Source: Desulfotignum sp. | GTDB lineage: Bacteria > Desulfobacterota > Desulfobacteria > Desulfobacterales > Desulfobacteraceae | DNA length: 8,736 bases | Assembly (NCBI GenBank): GCA_021737445.1 | Contig: JAIPDY010000245.1 | Coordinates: forward strand, 1 to 8,736 | Reading direction: 5' to 3' | Shown: positions 5,241 to 8,736 of the stretch, one piece after another | Layout: every line of letters starts with the position of its first letter | Numbering within the stretch: the stretch's first letter is position 1 | Translations under genes and position numbers: made by a program | The notes under the pieces: model-generated | What the model saw: the letters and a program-made list of their open reading frames with translations, nothing else | Databases searched by the model: none | Told to the model about the DNA's origin: nothing

Positions 5241-5609
5241 ATGATTCAGACTGAAACAAGACTGACGGTTGCAGACAACTCCGGTGCAAAAGAACTGTAT
5301 TGCATTAAGGTGTTGGGTGGATCCAGAAGAAGATATGCCAGTATTGGGGACATTATTATTGTGTCTGTCAAGGAAGCGATCCCCAATGCCAAGGTAAAAA
5401 AAGGGGATATTGTGCCGGCTGTCATCGTCAGAACCAAAAAAGAAATTTTTCGGCCGGACGGTTCTGCCATCCGGTTTGATGACAATTCAGCGGTTGTTCT
5501 GACCAAGAACAATGAACCGGTGGGAACCCGTATTTTTGGTCCGGTGGCAAGGGAATTGAGGGCAAAGCGATTCATGAAAATTGTATCTCTGGCTCCTGAC
5601 GTATTGTAA
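5241..5609 (+). CDS. rplN: 50S ribosomal protein L14 (uL14)
   Basis: L14 lies on the subunit interface, forms bridges to 16S rRNA and is the docking site of the silencing factor RsfS. At 122 residues it has the canonical length. The sequence MIQTETRLTVADNSGAKEL, IKVLGGSRRRYASIGDIIIVSVKEAIP, KKGDIVPAVIVRTKKE, RPDGSAIRFDDNSAVVL and RIFGPVARELR is essentially the family consensus. TAAGGAG at 5227-5233 is seven bases from the ATG. In E. coli this gene starts the separate spc operon. Here only 17 bases separate it from rpsQ and no terminator or promoter is visible, so the two units appear to be joined. Confidence 0.98.
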   Translation: MIQTETRLTVADNSGAKELYCIKVLGGSRRRYASIGDIIIVSVKEAIPNAKVKKGDIVPAVIVRTKKEIFRPDGSAIRFDDNSAVVLTKNNEPVGTRIFGPVARELRAKRFMKIVSLAPDVL

Positions 5610-5634
5610 TCACCGGGTGATTGGAGAAAATGCA

Positions 5635-5964
5635 ATGGAAATGACAAAGATCAGAATAAAAAAAGATGACAAGGTAAAAGTACTTACCGGTAAAGATAAG
5701 GATAAAATCGGCAAGGTATTGAAGATTGTCAAAAAGAGCAACCGCGTTGTTGTGGAAAATATCAACGTTGTAAAAGTCCACCAGAAACCCACACAGGCAA
5801 ATCCCCAGGGGGGAATTGTGGAAAAGAACATGCCCATCCATGTGTCCAATCTCATGCTTATGTGCAATTCCTGTGTGAAACCGACCCGGATTGGCACCAG
5901 AAAACTTGAAAACGGAAAACGGGTTCGTGTCTGTAAAAAATGCAATGAGCAGATCGATGCTTAA
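5635..5964 (+). CDS. rplX: 50S ribosomal protein L24 (uL24), four-cysteine form
   Basis: L24 is one of the two assembly-initiating proteins of the 50S subunit. From the ATG at 5635 it has 109 residues. The N-terminal KOW domain shows IKKDDKVKVLTGKDKDKIGKV. HQKPTQANPQGGIVEKNMPIHVSN is the conserved middle. The C-terminal part holds two CxxC pairs, Cys77-Cys80 (CNSC) and Cys100-Cys103 (CKKC), separated by 19 residues around GTRKLENGKRVRV. This is the four-cysteine version found in many bacteria but not E. coli, and probably binds zinc. The open frame extends upstream to 5581, but GGAG at 5623-5626 sits eight bases before ATG 5635, and the extra residues do not resemble L24. ATG 5641 is a less well spaced alternative. 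Confidence 0.95.
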   Translation: MEMTKIRIKKDDKVKVLTGKDKDKIGKVLKIVKKSNRVVVENINVVKVHQKPTQANPQGGIVEKNMPIHVSNLMLMCNSCVKPTRIGTRKLENGKRVRVCKKCNEQIDA

Positions 5965-5985
5965 GATCAAATCCGGAGAGAATAA

Positions 5986-6525
5986 ATGACCACGCTTAAG
6001 GAAAAGTACAATACGGAAATCGTTCCGAAACTAAAAGAAGCCTTTAATTACCAGAATGAATTTCAGGTACCGAGACTGGAAAAAATAGTGCTGAACATGG
6101 GACTGGGTGAGGCGGTCAGAAATCCAAAGATTATTGAATCCGCCGCACAGGAGCTGGCATTGATAGCAGGCCAGAAACCCGTTGTGACACGGGCTAAAAA
6201 ACCCATTGCCAATTTCAAACTGCGGGCTGATCTGCCCATCGGGTGCAAGGTCACCTTGCGCCGGGAAAAAATGTATGAATTTTTGGACCGGCTTGTCAAT
6301 ATTGCACTGCCCCGTGTACGGGATTTCAGGGGAATATCCGGAAAAGCTTTTGACGGCCGGGGCAATTACAGCCTTGGCATCACTGAGCATATCATCTTTC
6401 CTGAAATTGAATATGACAAGACCGACAGCATCAAGGGCCTGAATGTTACGGTCGTCACCACGGCTAAAACAGATGAAGAAGGCAAAGTATTCCTGAAGTA
6501 TCTGGGGATGCCTTTTAAAAATTAA
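5986..6525 (+). CDS. rplE: 50S ribosomal protein L5 (uL5)
   Basis: L5 binds 5S rRNA with L18 and builds the central protuberance, where it contacts P-site tRNA and S13. The 179-residue product is the standard length. It shows LKEKYNTEIVPKLKEAFNYQN, VPRLEKIVLNMGLGEAVRN, GQKPVVTRAKKPIANFKLR, GCKVTLRREKMYEFLDRL, ALPRVRDFRGISGKAFDGRGN and YSLGITEHIIFPEIEYDK, then the ending YLGMPFKN. GGAGAG at 5975-5980 is five bases before the ATG. In E. coli, S8 represses the spc operon by binding mRNA near the start of this gene. The 21-base gap here is short and I see no clear S8-site mimic in it. Confidence 0.98.
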   Translation: MTTLKEKYNTEIVPKLKEAFNYQNEFQVPRLEKIVLNMGLGEAVRNPKIIESAAQELALIAGQKPVVTRAKKPIANFKLRADLPIGCKVTLRREKMYEFLDRLVNIALPRVRDFRGISGKAFDGRGNYSLGITEHIIFPEIEYDKTDSIKGLNVTVVTTAKTDEEGKVFLKYLGMPFKN

Positions 6526-6531
6526 GTATTT

Positions 6532-6540
6532 TAAGGAGGA
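6532..6540 (+). promoter_or_regulatory. Strong ribosome binding site for the TTG start of rpsN
   Basis: TAAGGAGGA is a near-complete match to the 3' end of 16S rRNA, with the GGAGG core at 6535-6539, five bases before TTG 6545. It decides the start of rpsN, because the conserved AKKALIAK sequence begins immediately after the TTG and no ATG is available. Confidence 0.9.
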
Positions 6541-6544
6541 AAGC

Positions 6545-6730
6545 TTGGCCAAGAAAGCTTTAATCGCAAAGGCAAAAAGAAAACCGAAATTTTCTGTGCG
6601 TGGGTATAACAGATGTCCGTTGTGCGGCAGACCACGGGGATTTATCAGAAAAGCCGGCATCTGCAGGATTTGTTTCAGGACCCTTGCTTCCCAAGGCAAG
6701 CTTCCCGGGGTTACCAAATCCAGCTGGTAG
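6545..6730 (+). CDS. rpsN: 30S ribosomal protein S14, zinc-binding short form (uS14, type Z)
   Basis: S14 is a 30S head protein that assembles late next to S3, S10 and S19. The 61-residue product, starting at TTG, is the short zinc-binding form. It reads AKKALIAKAKRKPKF at the start, then Cys24-Cys27 (CPLC) and Cys40-Cys43 (CRIC), with GRPRGFIRKAG between and FRTLASQGKLPGVTKSSW at the end. The two CxxC pairs bind zinc in homologues of known structure. Organisms with this form may also carry a cysteine-free S14 elsewhere for zinc-poor conditions; that cannot be judged here. A strong TAAGGAGGA precedes the start. The 65-base gap to rpsH is the second longest in the window. Confidence 0.97.
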   Translation: MAKKALIAKAKRKPKFSVRGYNRCPLCGRPRGFIRKAGICRICFRTLASQGKLPGVTKSSW

Positions 6731-6795
6731 CATGGCAAAACGGTTTTCACGTCGCGGTACGGTAAAATATCAGCGGAATTTTAAGGAGATTTCAA
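6731..6795 (+). promoter_or_regulatory. Enlarged gap before rpsH, of unclear role
   Basis: This 65-base gap holds the rpsH ribosome binding site (AAGGAGA 6783-6789). It also has a small A/T-only stem, TAAAAT 6763-6768 with ATTTTA 6778-6783, around a nine-base loop that touches that site. An ATG at 6732 opens a 24-codon frame encoding a basic peptide (begins MAKRFSRRG, stops at TAG 6804-6806 inside rpsH) but has no convincing ribosome binding site. S8 is the autogenous repressor of the spc operon in E. coli, which is the only reason to suspect control here. No promoter or terminator is visible. Confidence 0.3.
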
Positions 6796-7194
6796 ATGGC
6801 AATTAGTGATCCCATTGCAGACATGCTCACCATTATTAGAAATGGTGGTAAAGCAGGGTCTGCCAAAGTGGATATCCCCGGATCAACAATCAAACTGGAG
6901 ATGGTTCGGGTGCTGAAGGAACAAGGATATATCAAGGATTTCAAGTTTCTTGAAAATGAGACACAGGGCTTGATTCGTGTCTATCTTAAGTATGTGAAAG
7001 AGGGCAGGCCAACCATTTTTGGTATCCAGCGCGTCAGTAAGCCATCATGCAGGGTTTACAGCAAAGCACAGCAGATTAAGCCGGTTTTGAACGGTCTGGG
7101 TATTTCCGTTGTTTCCACCTCAAAAGGTGTGATGACAGATAAACAGGCAAAAGAAGCGAACGTCGGTGGTGAGATTCTTTGTAACGTATGGTAA
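6796..7194 (+). CDS. rpsH: 30S ribosomal protein S8 (uS8)
   Basis: S8 binds helix 21 of 16S rRNA and is central to assembly of the 30S platform. In E. coli it also represses its own operon. At 132 residues (E. coli 130) it has the family start SDPIADMLTIIRN, the block KLEMVRVLKEQGYIKDFKF and the central RVYLKY. The C-terminal motifs are IFGIQRVSKPSCRVY and LGISVVSTSKGVMTDKQAKEANVGGEILCNVW, where STSKGVMTD is the rRNA-binding signature. AAGGAGA at 6783-6789 is six bases before the ATG. It is separated from rpsN by 65 bases and from rplF by 17. Confidence 0.98.
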   Translation: MAISDPIADMLTIIRNGGKAGSAKVDIPGSTIKLEMVRVLKEQGYIKDFKFLENETQGLIRVYLKYVKEGRPTIFGIQRVSKPSCRVYSKAQQIKPVLNGLGISVVSTSKGVMTDKQAKEANVGGEILCNVW

Positions 7195-7211
7195 GACAGG
7201 AGTTATGAAAT

Positions 7212-7754
7212 ATGTCAAGAATAGGGAAAAAGCCGGTTCAGCTTCCAGACAAGGTCCAGGTGGTCCTGAATGGCGATACCATTCAGGTAAAAGGACCTAA
7301 AGGCAACCTTGAACGCCAGATGCATCCGGCTGTTAAAATTGAAATGACGGATACGGTTTTGGAAGTTAAAACCGATCTTGATGATAAGAAAAAAGTCGCC
7401 CTTCAGGGATTGTTCCGCTCCCTGATTTCAAATATGGTCACCGGTGTCAGCAAGGGGTATGAAAAACAGCTGGTATTGGCCGGTATCGGGTATCGGGCCG
7501 AATCCAAGGGAAACAGCCTTGTACTGAATGTGGGATATTCAAATCCAGTGGATTTTGTCCTTCCCCAGGGGATCAGTGCAACGGTGGAAAACAACACAAA
7601 AATCACCCTTTCCGGTATTGATAAGGAAATACTTGGTCAGGCAGCTGCCAATATCAGAGATATCAGACCTCCCGAGCCTTATAAAGGTAAAGGCATCATG
7701 TATGCGGATGAAAGAATCATAAGAAAAGCAGGCAAGACTGCTGGTAAAAACTAA
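7212..7754 (+). CDS. rplF: 50S ribosomal protein L6 (uL6)
   Basis: L6 lies near the sarcin-ricin loop and the factor-binding site of the 50S subunit and is required for late assembly. The 180-residue product has the usual two repeated domains. The first begins MSRIGKKPVQLPDKVQV with VKGPKGNLER. The second includes YEKQLVLAGIGYRAE, LNVGYSNPVDFVLP and IDKEILGQAAANIRDIRPPEPYKGKGI followed by YADE and a basic tail; the PPEPYKGKG signature is diagnostic. AGGAG at 7198-7202 is nine bases from the ATG. An out-of-frame ATG at 7205 is too close to that site to be used and does not give an L6 sequence. Confidence 0.98.
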   Translation: MSRIGKKPVQLPDKVQVVLNGDTIQVKGPKGNLERQMHPAVKIEMTDTVLEVKTDLDDKKKVALQGLFRSLISNMVTGVSKGYEKQLVLAGIGYRAESKGNSLVLNVGYSNPVDFVLPQGISATVENNTKITLSGIDKEILGQAAANIRDIRPPEPYKGKGIMYADERIIRKAGKTAGKN

Positions 7755-7772
7755 AACCTGGGAATAGGAATT

Positions 7773-8141
7773 ATGGGAAATACATCACCAAGGCTTATGG
7801 CAAGGCTTAAACGGAAAAAAAGAATCAGAAAACGCATATACGGAATCGAAGACCGTCCCAGATTAAGTATATTCAAGAGTTCAAGCCACATTTATGCCCA
7901 GATTATCGATGACACCAAAGGGCAGACCCTTGTGTCCGCCTCCACGCTGGACAGAGATTATAAACTACATCCTGTGACCGGTAGAAAACAGGAAATTGCA
8001 AAGGCAGTGGGAGTACTTGTGGGTAAAAGGGCCCTGGACAAAGGCATTACAAAAGTGGTGCTGGACCGGAATGGGTTTTTATATCATGGACGTATCAAAG
8101 CACTATCAGACGGGGCTCGTGAAGCCGGTTTGGAATTCTAA
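7773..8141 (+). CDS. rplR: 50S ribosomal protein L18 (uL18)
   Basis: L18 binds 5S rRNA and, with L5, places it in the central protuberance. The 122-residue product (E. coli 117) has the basic N-terminal arm RLKRKKRIRKRIYG, then RPRLSIFKSSSHIYAQIIDD, TLVSAST, AVGVLVGKRALDKGI, VVLDRNGFLYHGRIKAL and the nearly invariant end AREAGLEF. AGGA at 7766-7769 lies only three bases from the ATG, with GGGA a little farther upstream, so the ribosome binding site is weak. An in-frame ATG at 7797 would shorten the variable N-terminus by eight residues but has no better site. Translation may depend on ribosomes arriving from rplF. Confidence 0.96.
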   Translation: MGNTSPRLMARLKRKKRIRKRIYGIEDRPRLSIFKSSSHIYAQIIDDTKGQTLVSASTLDRDYKLHPVTGRKQEIAKAVGVLVGKRALDKGITKVVLDRNGFLYHGRIKALSDGAREAGLEF

Positions 8142-8142
8142 T

Positions 8143-8151
8143 TAAGGAGGA
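8143..8151 (+). promoter_or_regulatory. Strong ribosome binding site for the TTG start of rpsE
   Basis: TAAGGAGGA has its GGAGG core at 8146-8150, seven bases before TTG 8158. It begins just after the rplR stop codon. It is the same nine-base sequence as the site before rpsN. The next in-frame ATG, at 8173, would remove five residues and has no site of this quality. Confidence 0.88.
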
Positions 8152-8157
8152 AAACCC

Positions 8158-8652
8158 TTGGCTAGACAGCAAATGGAAGACAATGGATTAATCGATAAAG
8201 TCGTCAGAATCAACCGCGTTGCCAAAGTTGTTAAAGGCGGCCGGAACTTCAGTTTCAGTGCCCTTGTGGTGGTAGGCGACGGAGAAGGCAGTGTGGGATA
8301 CGGTCTGGGAAAAGCCACTGAAGTGCCTGAGGCGATTCGTAAAGGCATGGAAAAAGCAAAACGGAATATGGTAAAAATTTCATTGCTCAACGGTACAGTT
8401 CCCTTTGAGGTAGTGGGCAGGGCCGGAGCCGGCCGTGTGCTTCTCAAGCCGGCTTCCCCCGGTACCGGGTTGATTGCCGGCGGCGGTATCCGTGCAGTGC
8501 TTGAAGTGGCTGGAGTCACAGACATTCTAACCAAATGTATCGGGACCCATAATACCCAGAATATCGTCAGGGCAACCATGGCCGGGCTGCAGTCTCTTTG
8601 TTCAAAAGAGGACGTGGCCAGAAGACGGGGCCTTAGACCTGAAGACATATAA
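8158..8652 (+). CDS. rpsE: 30S ribosomal protein S5 (uS5)
   Basis: S5 lies at the mRNA entry side of the 30S body, affects decoding accuracy and contacts the spectinomycin site. The 164-residue product (E. coli 167) starts at TTG. The N-terminal double-stranded RNA-binding-like domain shows DKVVRINRVAKVVKGGRNFSF, with the spectinomycin-loop residues VVKGGR at 24-29 unaltered. It continues VGDGEGSVGYGLGKA and EVPEAIRKGMEKAKRNM. The C-terminal domain has LKPASPGTGLIAGGGIRAVLEVAGV, NIVRATMAGL and the end RRRGLRPEDI. Nothing suggests resistance or ambiguity changes in the loop, judged only by resemblance to sensitive family members. It lies 16 bases from rplR and 34 before rpmD. Confidence 0.97.
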   Translation: MARQQMEDNGLIDKVVRINRVAKVVKGGRNFSFSALVVVGDGEGSVGYGLGKATEVPEAIRKGMEKAKRNMVKISLLNGTVPFEVVGRAGAGRVLLKPASPGTGLIAGGGIRAVLEVAGVTDILTKCIGTHNTQNIVRATMAGLQSLCSKEDVARRRGLRPEDI

Positions 8653-8686
8653 TTTGAGACCTGAAGGTACATAAAAGGGATTAAAA

Positions 8687-8736
8687 ATGGCTGATAAATT
8701 GAAAATTACGCAGATTAGAAGTGTTATCGGACGGCC
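8687..8736 (+). CDS. rpmD: 50S ribosomal protein L30 (uL30), N-terminal part
   Basis: The first 16 codons and two bases of a gene cut by the window edge. The visible sequence MADKLKITQIRSVIGR matches the start of bacterial L30, whose motif is KITQ.RS.IGR. L30 is a small 50S protein of about 60 residues that is absent from some bacterial lineages. The position straight after rpsE is where rpmD lies in the spc operon, which supports the call despite the short sequence. AAAGGGA at 8674-8680 is six bases before the ATG. rplO and secY would be expected next, outside the window. Confidence 0.92.
   Translation, partial: MADKLKITQIRSVIGR

Noticed and set aside
5581..5634. Upstream extension of rplX from TTG 5581
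   Set aside because: The extra residues overlap the end of rplN in another frame and do not resemble L24; GGAG 5623-5626 points to ATG 5635.
6031..6750. 239-codon open frame on the - strand opposite rplE and rpsN
   Set aside because: It mirrors two highly conserved genes, its translation has no recognisable domain, and its length follows from their codon use.

Overview
This window is a stretch of the conserved bacterial ribosomal-protein supercluster (S10 operon joined to the spc operon), read entirely from the + strand. It opens in the last 45 codons of tuf (EF-Tu) and runs through rpsJ, rplC, rplD, rplW, rplB, rpsS, rplV, rpsC, rplP, rpmC, rpsQ, rplN, rplX, rplE, rpsN, rpsH, rplF, rplR and rpsE. 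It ends in the first 16 codons of rpmD. All genes look intact apart from the two cut by the window edges. I see no mobile element, tRNA, rRNA, CRISPR or convincing terminator. No stretch longer than 113 bases lacks a recognised gene.

The gene order, with tuf directly before rpsJ, fits many bacteria. The moderate base composition, the AAGGAGG-type ribosome binding sites, the zinc-ribbon (four-cysteine) forms of S14 and L24, and the details of L2 and L3 suggest a sulfate-reducing Desulfobacterota (deltaproteobacterium), perhaps of the Desulfobacteraceae type. That placement is inferred from memory of the families and is only moderately secure.

Layout: 1-139 tuf tail; 160-4314 S10-operon part (S10, L3, L4, L23, L2, S19, L22, S3); 4338-5223 L16, L29, S17; 5241-8736 spc part (L14, L24, L5, S14, S8, L6, L18, S5, L30). 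Most gaps are 1-35 bases, so the set is probably one polycistronic message with coupled translation. The products assemble into both subunits: early 23S binders (L3, L4, L23, L2, L22, L24), the L5-L18 pair of the central protuberance, and S3-S10-S14-S19 of the 30S head.

Two gaps stand out. The larger, 1116-1228 between rplC and rplD (L4), can fold into mutually exclusive structures. It also carries a possible 12-codon leader ORF with its own ribosome binding site. L4 is the autogenous repressor of the S10 operon in E. coli, so this is the best candidate in the window for an undescribed regulatory element. The second gap, 6731-6795 before rpsH (S8), is less compelling. A further pattern is that the three genes with TTG starts (rpsC, rpsN, rpsE) all encode small-subunit proteins and all have a full GGAGG core.
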